A stretch of 64,000 nucleotides of DNA from Pseudosulfitobacter koreensis (GCF_024733015.1 NZ_JANKJG010000002.1:248001-312000); one strand, 5' to 3'; positions 8,326 to 17,184 are shown, counted from the stretch's first letter. Translations and numbers: made by a program. Notes: generated from the letters alone by a model not told the origin.

Positions 8326-8981
8326 ATGTGCCGCTGACCCTCGACCGCCCCTGGCTGCGTTTTGATCTCGGCGGGCCGCACCGCGTGCTGAGCTGGGCGC
8401 TGAACCGTCCCGGCTTTGTCACTGCCGAAGCGATTTCGTGGCGCGAAGTGCGCAATGCCGACCTGACGCAGGATCTGGACGTGCTGGACTGGCTGACCGG
8501 CCAGCTTGCTCTGCGTGGCACGCCGGACGACGTGTGTTTCCTGACCTCGCGCGATATTCGCGCCGTAACCGAACATACCACGACTGCGGGCACCGCAACC
8601 GCCCGCGCCGTGGCGACCGTGGGCCTGTCGAACGCCGAACATATCGGCACGCGACTGGACCGCTCGGGCAGGGATTGGGGCACGATCAACGTGGCGGTGC
8701 AGACCGATCAGGCGCTTGCCGAGCCTGCGCTGATCGAGATGCTGGCAATTGCCGCACAGGCCCGCACCGTGGCCGTCATGCAAGTGGGCCACCAACTGCC
8801 CACCGGGCTGGCCACCGGCACCGGCACCGACTGCATTGCCGTGGCGGCCCGCGAAGGCGCGGCGCCATTTGCAGGCATGCACACCGATCTGGGCGAGGCC
8901 GTGGGCCGCGCCGTCCACACCGCCGTGCTGGAAGGTGCGCAGACCTGGATGCAAACCGTTCGCCGCCCGGAGGTCTGCTGA
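8322..8981 (+). CDS. cbiZ: Adenosylcobinamide amidohydrolase
   Basis: A 219-residue CbiZ-family enzyme. CbiZ cleaves the amide bond to the nucleotide loop of (pseudo)cobalamin or adenosylcobinamide, giving adenosylcobyric acid. Imported foreign corrinoids can then be rebuilt into the cell's own cobamide. Recognisable parts are VCFLTSRDIRAV, the GLSNAEHIG segment, the TGTGTDCIAVA motif and the C-terminal HTDLGEAVGRAVH. Its place inside the import operon, start and stop overlapping both neighbours, fits corrinoid salvage directly after uptake. Confidence 0.9.
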   Translation: MNVPLTLDRPWLRFDLGGPHRVLSWALNRPGFVTAEAISWREVRNADLTQDLDVLDWLTGQLALRGTPDDVCFLTSRDIRAVTEHTTTAGTATARAVATVGLSNAEHIGTRLDRSGRDWGTINVAVQTDQALAEPALIEMLAIAAQARTVAVMQVGHQLPTGLATGTGTDCIAVAAREGAAPFAGMHTDLGEAVGRAVHTAVLEGAQTWMQTVRRPEVC

Positions 8982-9763
8982 TGGCCTTTCCCTATCAGCG
9001 CATCGTCTGCCTGACCGAAGAAACGGTCGAAACGCTGTATCTGCTGGGCCAGTCCGACCGCATTGTGGGCGTCACCGGCTATGCCGTGCGTCCCAGCCAG
9101 GTGCGCCGCGAAAAGCCCCGTGTGGGCGCGTTCACATCGGCGGACGTGCCCAAGATACTGGAGCTGCAGCCCGATCTGGTGCTGACCTTCTCTGACCTGC
9201 AAGCCGACATCGCCGCCGATCTGATCCGCGCGGGCATCGCCGTGCATGGCTTCAATCAACGGTCGGTCGCGGGCATTCTCGACATGATCCGCACGCTGGG
9301 CGCGCTGACGGGATGTGCGGCAGAGGCCGATGCACTTGCTGATGGCTATGCCCGCCGGATCGAGAGCATCCGCACCACGCAGCGCCCGTCGCGCCCGCGC
9401 GTCTACTTCGAGGAATGGGACGATCCGCCCATCTCCGGCATCCGCTGGGCGTCTGAGCTGATCGAGATTGCAGGCGGCGCGGATGTCTTCGCGCATCTGC
9501 AGGCCGAACAGGGTGCGCGCGCCCGCATTCTGGACCCGCAGCAGGTGATCGAAGCCGCCCCCGATATCATCATCGCCTCGTGGTGCGGCAAGAAGGTCCG
9601 CCCCGAGCGCATCGCCGCCCGCCCCGGCTGGGAGGTGATCCCGGCGGTTGCCAACGGGCGCATCACCGAGATCAAATCGCCGTTGATCCTGCAACCGGGC
9701 CCTGCGGCCCTGACCGAGGGCCTCGACGCGATCCTGACTGCTCTTTGGGGAGAAAAACCATGA
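8981..9763 (+). CDS. BtuF-like cobalamin-binding protein without signal peptide
   Basis: A 260-residue protein with the BtuF fold: YQRIVCLTEETVETLYLLGQ, LELQPDLVLTFSDLQADIAADL, and a C-terminal lobe containing IIASWCGKKVRPERIAARPGW. Unlike the btuF product earlier in the operon it begins directly at the mature fold (MAFPYQRIV) and has no hydrophobic leader, so it should be cytoplasmic. The start is fixed by the TGATG overlap with cbiZ and AGGAGG-like GGAGGT upstream. Signal-less relatives exist, but their role is unclear. It may hold corrinoid for CbiZ, or be exported by another route. Confidence 0.8.
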   Translation: MAFPYQRIVCLTEETVETLYLLGQSDRIVGVTGYAVRPSQVRREKPRVGAFTSADVPKILELQPDLVLTFSDLQADIAADLIRAGIAVHGFNQRSVAGILDMIRTLGALTGCAAEADALADGYARRIESIRTTQRPSRPRVYFEEWDDPPISGIRWASELIEIAGGADVFAHLQAEQGARARILDPQQVIEAAPDIIIASWCGKKVRPERIAARPGWEVIPAVANGRITEIKSPLILQPGPAALTEGLDAILTALWGEKP

Positions 9764-10395
9764 TGCTGCCACCCTCGCTGATCGCCTTTCTGGAACGCGG
9801 TGGCCCGGTGCTCTGGCTGATCGCAGCGCTTTCGGTGCTGACGCTGGCGCTGATTCTGTGGAAGCTGTGGCAGTTGGCACGCCTCGGCGCATGGTCGGGG
9901 GCGGCGACGGCGGCAGCGCTGGACGACTGGGCGCAGGGCGATGTTGATGCCGCGCGCGCCAAGCTGGAAGGCCGCCGCTCTATCCGCGCCCGCATGGCGC
10001 TGGCGGCGATGACCGCCCGCCACGACCCTGCCCTGACCGAGGCGCAGGCCCGCGAGGAAACCACCGCCCACGCCCGCATTGATCTGGCCCGTGCCCGCAC
10101 GGGCCTGCGCGCATTGGAGCTGATAGCAACCACGGCACCGCTCTTGGGTCTGCTGGGCACCGTTGTGGGTATGATCGACGCGTTCCAGGCCCTGCAAGAG
10201 GCAGGCAGCCGCGCCGACCCCGCAGCCCTTGCCGGTGGCATCTGGGAGGCGCTCTTGACCACCGCCGCAGGCATGGCCGTGGCAATCCCCGCAGGCGTCG
10301 CGCTGACGTGGTTCGAAAGCATCGCCGCACGTCTGCAGGGCGACATGGAAACCGCCGCCACCCGCGTCTTTACCCGTGGGCCGAAAGTGCGCTGA
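9760..10395 (+). CDS. exbB: ExbB/TolQ-type proton channel subunit
   Basis: A 211-residue MotA/TolQ/ExbB family protein. One membrane helix lies near the N-terminus (about 18-38), followed by a cytoplasmic loop and a helix pair in the C-terminal half with the family motif TTAPLLGLLGTVVGMIDAF and the second helix AGGIWEALLTTAAGMAVAIPAGV. With ExbD it uses the proton gradient to energise TonB, and through it BtuB. The start overlaps the stop of the preceding gene (ATGA). GGGGAGAAA provides the ribosome-binding site. Confidence 0.92.
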   Translation: MMLPPSLIAFLERGGPVLWLIAALSVLTLALILWKLWQLARLGAWSGAATAAALDDWAQGDVDAARAKLEGRRSIRARMALAAMTARHDPALTEAQAREETTAHARIDLARARTGLRALELIATTAPLLGLLGTVVGMIDAFQALQEAGSRADPAALAGGIWEALLTTAAGMAVAIPAGVALTWFESIAARLQGDMETAATRVFTRGPKVR

Positions 10396-10766
10396 TGTTC
10401 GCCTTTGGCCCCATACGGCCCGCGCGCAGGGCCAGTCTTACGCCGATGATCGACGTGGTGTTCCTGCTGCTGGTGTTCTTCATGCTGGCCGCGCGATTTG
10501 GCACCGATTTCGCCCTGCCCCTGCAGACGGCGGGCAGCGGTGCGGCCTATTCCGGGCCCCCGCGTCTCGTGGAAATCGCATCCGACGGCGTGACGCTGAA
10601 CGGCGTGCCCGTTGGCGATCTGGCGGTGGCTCTTGCGCCGCTGATGTCGGCCCCGGACGATGTCGTGGTGCTGCGCGCGCGCGGCGACGCGACGCTGCAG
10701 GATCTGGTACGCACGCTGGACGCTCTGCGCGGTGCCGGGCTCACGCAACTGGTGGTGGTCGAATGA
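10395..10766 (+). CDS. exbD: ExbD/TolR-family protein, first copy
   Basis: A 123-residue single-pass inner-membrane protein. After a short basic cytoplasmic tail comes the family motif SLTPMIDVVFLLLVFFML, whose aspartate is the proton-conducting residue of ExbD, and then a periplasmic domain of about 80 residues. It overlaps the preceding stop (TGATG) and the next start (ATGA). Together with ExbB and the second ExbD it should form the motor for the operon's TonB. Confidence 0.9.
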   Translation: MFAFGPIRPARRASLTPMIDVVFLLLVFFMLAARFGTDFALPLQTAGSGAAYSGPPRLVEIASDGVTLNGVPVGDLAVALAPLMSAPDDVVVLRARGDATLQDLVRTLDALRGAGLTQLVVVE

Positions 10767-11149
10767 GCCTGATGGATTTCTCGCCCCCCACCCCGCCACG
10801 CCGCGCCGCCGAAAACATCGTGCCGATGATCAACGTGGTGTTCCTGCTGCTGATCTTTTTCCTGATGAGCGCGCAGATCGCCCCGCCCGATCCCATCGAT
10901 GTCACCGTGCCCGACAGTACGTCGGACGCGGCACCGATGGACCCCAACGCGCTCTATGTCGCAGCCGATGGCACGCTGGCCTATGGCGGTGCGACGGGCG
11001 ACGCGGCATTGGCAGCGCTGAGCGCACATGAGGGCGTGCTGGCCCTGCGCGCCGATGCCACGCTGCCTGCGGCCAAGCTTGCCGCACTGCTGCCACAGCT
11101 GGCGGCGGCAGGTGTCTCGGGTGTCGAGCTGATCACGGGGGCAGACTGA
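10763..11149 (+). CDS. exbD: ExbD/TolR-family protein, second copy
   Basis: A 128-residue protein with the ExbD layout: a short N-terminal tail, then the membrane helix NIVPMINVVFLLLIFFLMSA, then a small periplasmic domain. The motif reads PMINVVF, so the usual aspartate of PMIDVVF is asparagine, as occurs in some second ExbD subunits. This suggests the two copies form a hetero-oligomer in which only the first relays protons. It overlaps both neighbours by 4 and 1 bases. Confidence 0.85.
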   Translation: MSLMDFSPPTPPRRAAENIVPMINVVFLLLIFFLMSAQIAPPDPIDVTVPDSTSDAAPMDPNALYVAADGTLAYGGATGDAALAALSAHEGVLALRADATLPAAKLAALLPQLAAAGVSGVELITGAD

Positions 11150-12141
11150 TGCGCCTGATCGAAGCCGCCGTGTTCCTTTCCTTGGCCGCAAGCGCGCATG
11201 TCGGGTTTTGGGCCGTGGTCCCGGCACCGCAGGGGGCTGCATCCTCTGGCGATACGGGCAACGATGCGGCGACGGTCGCACCGGCATCGGCGGCGGTCGC
11301 GGCACTGGCCGAGGCTTGGGAAAGGCCCCCCGCCCCGCTGACCGAAGTGGCGATGCCGCAAGCCGCCACCCCGGCCGACACGGCGCCCGCGCGCCCGGTG
11401 GCCGAGGCGCCCGCGATGCCCACGGCCCTGCCGCAAGCGCCGCGGTTCGACATCGCCGCACCCGCCCTGCCCGAGGTGCCAGAGCCTGCGGCACCAGTGC
11501 GCCCGCAAACCGAAATTGCGCAGCCCGCGCCCCCGCAAACCGACGATGCGGCAGCACCGACCACGCAGCCCGATACGCCCGCAGCGCCAAAGCCACCGCA
11601 ACAACTGGTCGCTGTCACGCCACCGCCTGCGCTGCCGCAGATCGACCCGACGACGCCGGGCAGCACGTCGAAACGCCCGATGCTGCGCCCGGCGGGTCTG
11701 GCCCCTGCGCCGAAACCCAAACCGACGCCCAAGCCAAAGCCACAAGCCCAAAGTGCGTCGGCCCCGAAGGCGAAATCCACCGCCAAAGGCACCGCGCGTG
11801 CCGCGCCCAACGCGGGAACCGGCGGCGCGGCAAAAACGCAAAGCGTGTCTTCGGCCCGCGCCAATGCGCTACAGGCCGAATGGGGGGCTGCCATCCAGGC
11901 CAAGGTGCGCCGCAATGCCGCGGCCCCGGCGGGATCGGGCGCGGGGCGTACCAAGCTTGCGCTGTCCATCGCCGCGTCGGGCGTGCTGCAATCGGTGCAG
12001 GTCGTCGCCTCGTCGGGCAACGCCGCGCTGGACAGCGCCGCGATTTCCGCCGTCAAACGCGCCCGCCGCTTTGCCCGCGCGCCCAATGGTCTGAGCAAAC
12101 CGGCCTACACGTTCACCATCGCGCTGGATTTCAACGGCTGA
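11149..12141 (+). CDS. tonB: TonB energy-transducing protein
   Basis: A 330-residue TonB. It has an N-terminal membrane anchor (about residues 5-22) and a long Pro/Ala/Lys-rich linker spanning the periplasm (about 55-225), with a run of Lys-Pro repeats (PKPKPTPKPKP) near residue 187. The C-terminal TonB domain (about 240-330) contains AIQAKVRRN, LALSIAASGVLQSV and ALDSAAISAVKRARRF. It should couple the ExbB-ExbD motor to BtuB. It is the last gene of the riboswitch-led operon; its start overlaps the exbD stop. Confidence 0.9.
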   Translation: MRLIEAAVFLSLAASAHVGFWAVVPAPQGAASSGDTGNDAATVAPASAAVAALAEAWERPPAPLTEVAMPQAATPADTAPARPVAEAPAMPTALPQAPRFDIAAPALPEVPEPAAPVRPQTEIAQPAPPQTDDAAAPTTQPDTPAAPKPPQQLVAVTPPPALPQIDPTTPGSTSKRPMLRPAGLAPAPKPKPTPKPKPQAQSASAPKAKSTAKGTARAAPNAGTGGAAKTQSVSSARANALQAEWGAAIQAKVRRNAAAPAGSGAGRTKLALSIAASGVLQSVQVVASSGNAALDSAAISAVKRARRFARAPNGLSKPAYTFTIALDFNG

Positions 12142-12177
12142 CTTGCCCTGCGTCCGGCAATGCAGTAGCGCAGGCGC

Positions 12178-12423
12178 ATGATAGAAGAAACTTCGACAAT
12201 CACGGTGTTCGACCTGCTGATCTGGGCCGGTGTGGGCATCTCCTTCGTGGGCCTTGTCGGGCTGGTCTGGTGCATCGTCCGCGTGACGCGCGCCAAACGG
12301 GCGGGGCTGGACGACGACGCCATGCGCGCCGTGCTGAAAAGCGTGGTGCCGCTGAACCTGGGCGCGCTGTTCATTTCGGCCTTTGGGCTGATGATGGTCG
12401 TGATGGGCATCATCCTGGGCTGA
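12178..12423 (+). CDS. Small two-helix inner-membrane protein
   Basis: An 81-residue protein of unknown function with two clear membrane helices (about 11-33 and 57-80) separated by a basic loop (RVTRAKRAGLDDD). No enzymatic motif is visible. It begins 36 bases after tonB and could be transcribed with that operon, but such small proteins occur in many Rhodobacteraceae contexts. No strong ribosome-binding site is seen, so the start is moderately certain. Confidence 0.65.
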   Translation: MIEETSTITVFDLLIWAGVGISFVGLVGLVWCIVRVTRAKRAGLDDDAMRAVLKSVVPLNLGALFISAFGLMMVVMGIILG

Positions 12424-12508
12424 GACGGCGCACCGCAGTGGAATTTGGCGCGACGTGCCGCATCGCGGATACTGGACAGGCGCGCGGCATCGGCCTAGAC
12501 GTTTTGCC

Positions 12509-12934
12509 ATGGATATACGTCAAATCACCCCCGACTATTTCGTCTCGCCCCAGATTGATCCGGCGGACATGCCCGCAATCGCCGAGGCCGGCTTTACTTG
12601 CGTGATCTGCAACCGGCCCGATAGTGAGATTCCGCCCAGCCACCATGCCGACGTGATGGCCCAGGCGGCAGAGGCTGCGGGGCTTGCGTTCAAGGTATTG
12701 CCCCTGACCCACCAGACGATGACCCCTGACAATGTCGCGGCGCAGATGGGCTTTGCCGCCGATGCACCGGGCAAGGTTCTGGCCTATTGCGCATCCGGCA
12801 CCCGCTGCACGGTGATCTGGGCGCTGGGTCAGGCGGGCACGCAAAGCGTGGACGACATCCTGGCGACCGCACAGAAGGGCGGCTATGATCTGGAAGGACT
12901 GCGGCCCACCCTGACAGCACTTTCGGGGGCCTGA
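12509..12934 (+). CDS. TIGR01244/DUF442 family phosphatase-like protein
   Basis: A 141-residue protein of the DUF442 (TIGR01244) family, a dual-specificity-phosphatase-like fold found alone or fused to sulfide-oxidation hydrolases such as Blh. The start is the internal ATG at 12509 (MDIRQITPDYFVSPQIDP). The active-site loop reads AYCASGTRC, matching the CX5R signature of cysteine phosphatases and sulfurtransferases. No sulfide dioxygenase gene is near, so the substrate cannot be inferred from context. Confidence 0.82.
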   Translation: MDIRQITPDYFVSPQIDPADMPAIAEAGFTCVICNRPDSEIPPSHHADVMAQAAEAAGLAFKVLPLTHQTMTPDNVAAQMGFAADAPGKVLAYCASGTRCTVIWALGQAGTQSVDDILATAQKGGYDLEGLRPTLTALSGA

Positions 12935-12941
12935 GACCACC

Positions 12942-14108
12942 TCAGGCAGATTTCAGATCCGGCAGGTCATTTAGATCGTTCAGCGTCGGAAGATCATTCA
13001 GGTCTGGCAGATCGCTCAGGTCCGGCAGATCATCCAGTTCGGGCAGTTTCATATCATCGAAATTGGGCATGGCTGCCATCGGCGCCCCGCCCAGTTCGGC
13101 AAGCGGCGCAAGCGCAGGCAGGTTGGGCACCGCCGATTGCCCCACCGTGATCTGCGACACCTGCGGCATCTCGACGTCGGCCTGATCAGATGCACGCCTG
13201 AGCGGTTTGTCGGCATGCGACGGTTCGCGGTCAAGCTTGAGCGCGCGCAGCCCGTCCACCTGCCCCAGCGTGCCCGTCCCCAGACATTTGCCCGACTGCG
13301 CGATGATCCGCGTCTTGGGGAAGGTGCCCAGCGGCAACAACAGCGTATCACCGGCGGCAAGCCCTGTCAGATCCGCAAGGTTCATCCGCAACTGGCACAG
13401 CTGCACCATCAACTCCGCCTCCAGGTGCATCACCACATCCGTCAGATTGGCCGTGGCCCCCTCGGCAGAAACTTCGGCATGGTCCGCTATGCTGCGTGTG
13501 CCGTCATCAGGGTCGGCCACGGGCGGCAGGAACAGCACCAGATCGCCCTGCCGCGCGCCCCGCGCCTGGTCCAGTGTCAGGCGGATCACGCGGTACACAG
13601 GTTCTTCCAGCGCCATGCCGACAAGGCGCGGCTCTTCCGCGCGGACGCCAAAGCTATAGCCCTGCAAAAGCGCCCTGTCGGCCTCGTCCTCGACAGCGTT
13701 TGCCGCCCTTTCAAAAAGCGCGTCCAGCATCGGGGCGCACATCGCGGCATCGGTTTCGGTCATCGGGCGCGGATCGTCCATGGCGGGCAATACGCGGCCC
13801 ATGGTCTGCTGCTGGATCAGCCCGCCGACCAGCCCCGCGTCGATCATCGCGGCACCCACGCGGCCTTGCGGCCCGTCAAGCAGCACAAGAAGGGCGATAT
13901 CATCCATCATTTCGATGCACGCCTCCTGGCTGCGTTCCTCGACGACCAGACCAATCGCCTGCATCGCCATGTTGAAGACATCCTTCGCCACCTTGGCAAT
14001 CGACAGCCGCATCGCCTTGGCGACGGTCACCGACCGCGCCTGATGCTGCTGCTGTCCGGCCGCCGTCTTGCGATGCAGCACTGATAATGTCGGGTCGTTA
14101 GCGCTCAT
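12942..14108 (-). CDS. FliM/FliN (SpoA-domain) family protein outside any flagellar operon
   Basis: A 388-residue cytoplasmic protein. The central region (about 170-290) looks like a FliM-type C-terminal SpoA domain: MHLEAELMVQLCQLRMNLADLTGL followed by the hallmark turn AAGDTLLLPLG (read as two parts). The N-terminal half could be a degenerate FliM middle domain. No other flagellar gene is in the window. The C-terminal 40 residues are a low-complexity acidic/Leu tail of DLPDL-type repeats. It may be a Rhodobacteraceae flagellar switch accessory or a type III secretion-like C-ring protein. Confidence 0.65.
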   Translation of the reverse strand: MSANDPTLSVLHRKTAAGQQQHQARSVTVAKAMRLSIAKVAKDVFNMAMQAIGLVVEERSQEACIEMMDDIALLVLLDGPQGRVGAAMIDAGLVGGLIQQQTMGRVLPAMDDPRPMTETDAAMCAPMLDALFERAANAVEDEADRALLQGYSFGVRAEEPRLVGMALEEPVYRVIRLTLDQARGARQGDLVLFLPPVADPDDGTRSIADHAEVSAEGATANLTDVVMHLEAELMVQLCQLRMNLADLTGLAAGDTLLLPLGTFPKTRIIAQSGKCLGTGTLGQVDGLRALKLDREPSHADKPLRRASDQADVEMPQVSQITVGQSAVPNLPALAPLAELGGAPMAAMPNFDDMKLPELDDLPDLSDLPDLNDLPTLNDLNDLPDLKSA

Positions 14109-14209
14109 GGCACCCCTGCCCTGCGAAAGGATACCTCTGTCCTAGGCAGTATTGGTTACCATAGCCTTTAAATCGCCCAGTTTCGGCCCAGCCCCCCCCC
14201 AGGCCACGC

Positions 14210-16903
14210 CTATTGCGCAGCCAGCGCCGCCGCGCGCGGCATCTGTACCACGAAGAGATTGCCCGAGGCCTGCGGCACATGGGAAATATCGCCCCCCAGG
14301 CGCGCCATGATCTCGCGGCAGATGGCCAACCCCAGACCCGCGCCCGACCCGTCGCCTTCGGCCACGCGGGCGAATTTCTCGAAGATCAGCGCCCGCGCGG
14401 CATCGGGGATCGGCGTTCCATTGTCGCGAAATTCGACCCTCAGCATGTCAGGCGTGGCGCGCACCGAAATCTCCAGCTGCGGCGCCTCGGCCCGGCAATA
14501 TTTCTGCGCGTTGGTGATCAGGTTGATGAACACCTGCCCCAGCCGGTCCATATCGGTGGTCAGCATGGTGTCGGCGGTCGTTTTGTGCCGCACGATCCGC
14601 AGCCGCCCGTCGCCGCTGGCCCCGGCCGTGATCACCGCGTGATCCAGCACCGCGTCCAGCCGCCCCGTGGCGGGGTTCAGGCTGACCTGACCGTTTTCCA
14701 ACACACTGAGGTCCAGAAGATCGTCCAGCAGGCGGGTCAGCCGGATCGCCTCGACGTGGATGATCGAGGCGTATTTGGTCTTTTCCGCCGCACTCAGCCC
14801 TTCGGCATCGCGCATGATCTCGGAAAAGGCGCGGATCGAGGTCATCGGCGTGCGCAATTCGTGGCTGATTTGGCCCAGAAATGCGTCTTTTTGCACCGAC
14901 AATTGCGTCAGCTTGTCGTTGGCCTCGCGCAATTGCCCGGCGGTGCGGCTGAGCTCGGCAGATTTCGTTTCGAGTTGGCTGGAATATTCCAGCATCTGCG
15001 CGGATTCGTCCGCCACCGCCAGCAGATCCTCGACCGAGACCGAGGCCGCGCCGACCATCTGGCTGACCATCGCATGCGCAGTCGCGGTCCCGACCGAAGC
15101 CGAGAGTTCGCGTTCCAGCCGTTCCAGAAACGCAGGGTTCGGTTCGGGCAGATGGCCAATCATCCCCTGCTCGCGCGCAGCAGCACGAAACAGCGCCTGC
15201 GCTTCGGCGGCCCCCAGGATACGCTGCGCCATGATCATCAGATCCTCCGACGCAGCGACGGACGCATGCCAGCCGCGCGCCTGCCCCGAATGGTCGAAGA
15301 CGTTGACGAATTGCGCGCCCTGCAATCGCTCCAACGGCTTGGGAAAGCTCAGCAACGAGCCTACCACGAAGACGCAGGTGTTCAGCAACAGCGACCAAAG
15401 CACCGCATGCACTGTGGGGTCGATCCCCTCGATCCCGAAGAACGCATAGGGGCGCAGCCAGCCGATGCCCCAGGGGCCGACCTCGAAGAACGATGCGGGC
15501 AGCACCGCGCCCTGGCCGAAGCTGGGCAAGAGCGAGGCATAGACCCAGATTGCAAAGCCCAGGCACAGCCCCGACAGTGCGCCCACTCGCGTCGCCCCGC
15601 GCCAGAAGATGCCGCCCAGCATCGCGGGCAGGAACTGTGCCACACCGGCAAAGGAAATCAGCCCGATGGCAGCCAGCGCACCGCTGCCGCCTGACAGAAC
15701 GTAGTAAAGATAGCCAAGTGCGATGATCAGCAAAATCGACAGCCGCCGCGCGCGCAGGATCACGCTGCGCACATCGCCTGACATGCTGGCCCCCCCCGGT
15801 TTGAGGCTGAGGTAGATCGGCATCACCACGTGGTTCGACACCATCGTCGACAGGGCCAGCGTCGCCACGATCACCATCGACGTGGCCGAGGAGAAACCGC
15901 CCAGGAACGACAGCACGGCAAGCCCGGTGCGCCCTTCGGCCAGCGGCACGCTGACCACGAAAAGATCGGGGTTCGATCCCGGCGGCAAGAGGTTCAGGCC
16001 CACCACTGCAATCGGCACCACAAACAGGCTCATCAGCATCAGGTAGACCGGAAAGGCCCAGCTTGCGATCTGCACGTGGCGCTCGTCGTCGTTCTCGACC
16101 ACCAGCACCTGAAACATGCGCGGCAGGCACAGGAACGCCGCCGCCGACAGCACGGTCAGCGCGGCCCAACGGCTGCGGTCGACCTGCCATGTGCCCAAGG
16201 CACTTGCGTCGATCTGTTCCATCATCGGACGAACCCCGCCCGCGATGCCCCAGACCACGAAGATGCCCACGGCTATCAGCGCCACCAGCTTGACCACGGC
16301 CTCGACCGCGATGGCGATGACCACACCGTCGTGACGCTCGTTCGCGTTCAGGTTGCGCGTGCCGAACAGAACGGTGAACACGGCCAGTCCCGCAGCCACC
16401 CAAAAGCCCGAGGACAGCATGTTGAGGCCTGCGCTTCCATCCGCAGCGGGAGGCCCGGCGAAGGCCGACAAGGCCAGCGTAACCGACTGCAATTGCAGCG
16501 CAATATAGGGTGTCACACCGACCACGGCCATCACCGTGACCACGATCGCCAGCGTGTTCGACTTGCCATAGCGCGCCGAAATCAGGTCGGCGACCGACGT
16601 CACCCGTTGGCTGCGACCGATGCGCACCAGCTTGCGCAGCACCCACCACCAGCCGATCATCACCAGCGACGGGCCGAGGTAGATGGTGACATATTCCATG
16701 CCCGACCGCGCCGCGTATCCTACCGCGCCGTAGAACGTCCAGGCGGTGCAATAGATCGACAGTGACAGCGTGTAGACCAGCGGCGTGCGCAACCAGCCGC
16801 TGCGTCCGCGCACGGCGGCGCGTTCGGCGGCAAAGGCCACGGCAAAGAGAAACGCCACATAGATCAGGCTGACGCCGATCAGCAGGTTCAGCGAGGCGGT
16901 CAC
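14210..16903 (-). CDS. SLC5 (sodium:solute symporter)-histidine kinase fusion
   Basis: An 897-residue inner-membrane sensor. Residues 1 to about 500 are an SLC5-type symporter with about 12-13 helices (YTLSLSIYCTAWTFYGAVGY, FSSATSMVIVATLALSTMV). A STAC-like linker follows (about 545-590, LMIMAQRILGAAEAQALF), then a coiled coil, then the kinase core: H box ISHELRTPMTSIRAF, N box INLITNAQKY, G1 FRDNGTPIP, G2 GAGLGLAICREI. Relatives include CbrA and CrbS, which sense histidine or acetate-type nutrients. The GTG start overlaps the upstream gene (GTGA). The lone receiver two genes upstream is the obvious partner. Confidence 0.9.
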   Translation of the reverse strand: MTASLNLLIGVSLIYVAFLFAVAFAAERAAVRGRSGWLRTPLVYTLSLSIYCTAWTFYGAVGYAARSGMEYVTIYLGPSLVMIGWWWVLRKLVRIGRSQRVTSVADLISARYGKSNTLAIVVTVMAVVGVTPYIALQLQSVTLALSAFAGPPAADGSAGLNMLSSGFWVAAGLAVFTVLFGTRNLNANERHDGVVIAIAVEAVVKLVALIAVGIFVVWGIAGGVRPMMEQIDASALGTWQVDRSRWAALTVLSAAAFLCLPRMFQVLVVENDDERHVQIASWAFPVYLMLMSLFVVPIAVVGLNLLPPGSNPDLFVVSVPLAEGRTGLAVLSFLGGFSSATSMVIVATLALSTMVSNHVVMPIYLSLKPGGASMSGDVRSVILRARRLSILLIIALGYLYYVLSGGSGALAAIGLISFAGVAQFLPAMLGGIFWRGATRVGALSGLCLGFAIWVYASLLPSFGQGAVLPASFFEVGPWGIGWLRPYAFFGIEGIDPTVHAVLWSLLLNTCVFVVGSLLSFPKPLERLQGAQFVNVFDHSGQARGWHASVAASEDLMIMAQRILGAAEAQALFRAAAREQGMIGHLPEPNPAFLERLERELSASVGTATAHAMVSQMVGAASVSVEDLLAVADESAQMLEYSSQLETKSAELSRTAGQLREANDKLTQLSVQKDAFLGQISHELRTPMTSIRAFSEIMRDAEGLSAAEKTKYASIIHVEAIRLTRLLDDLLDLSVLENGQVSLNPATGRLDAVLDHAVITAGASGDGRLRIVRHKTTADTMLTTDMDRLGQVFINLITNAQKYCRAEAPQLEISVRATPDMLRVEFRDNGTPIPDAARALIFEKFARVAEGDGSGAGLGLAICREIMARLGGDISHVPQASGNLFVVQMPRAAALAAQ

Positions 16904-17181
16904 GGATCATGCTTCGGATCAGATGCCGCGTCCTCGGCACTGCGTCGCAGCCCGCGCCACAGCCATGCGCTGAGCCCAATCAGAACGCACCACACGCCGA
17001 AGATGTAGTAGATCACGCCCGACATCGCAACATGCCCCGCCTCGTCGCCCGACGGCCACAGCGTTGGCACCATCCACAGCATCAGTCCCAACACCGGCAA
17101 CAGCCGCTGCGCGTCCTGCATCCGGCGGCGGCGATAGCTGCGTCGTTCCAGAAACACCGGAGAGGACGGGCCGCGCGCCAT
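16900..17181 (-). CDS. Small membrane protein linked to the symporter-kinase
   Basis: A 93-residue protein with a basic N-terminus and two membrane helices (about 25-42 and 53-76), ending in an acidic tail. The function is unknown. It lies between the receiver gene (3 bases away) and the symporter-kinase (overlapping by 4 bases). The position suggests a subunit or assembly factor for the sensor, as small membrane proteins accompany many sodium:solute symporters. That role is inferred from position only. Confidence 0.7.
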   Translation of the reverse strand: MARGPSSPVFLERRSYRRRRMQDAQRLLPVLGLMLWMVPTLWPSGDEAGHVAMSGVIYYIFGVWCVLIGLSAWLWRGLRRSAEDAASDPKHDP

Positions 17182-17184
17182 GAC

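Noticed and set aside
14192..14200. Run of nine C residues between the symporter-kinase stop and the FliM-like start
   Set aside because: It could in principle vary in length and tune a promoter, but a single tract of this size in GC-rich DNA is not evidence of phase variation.
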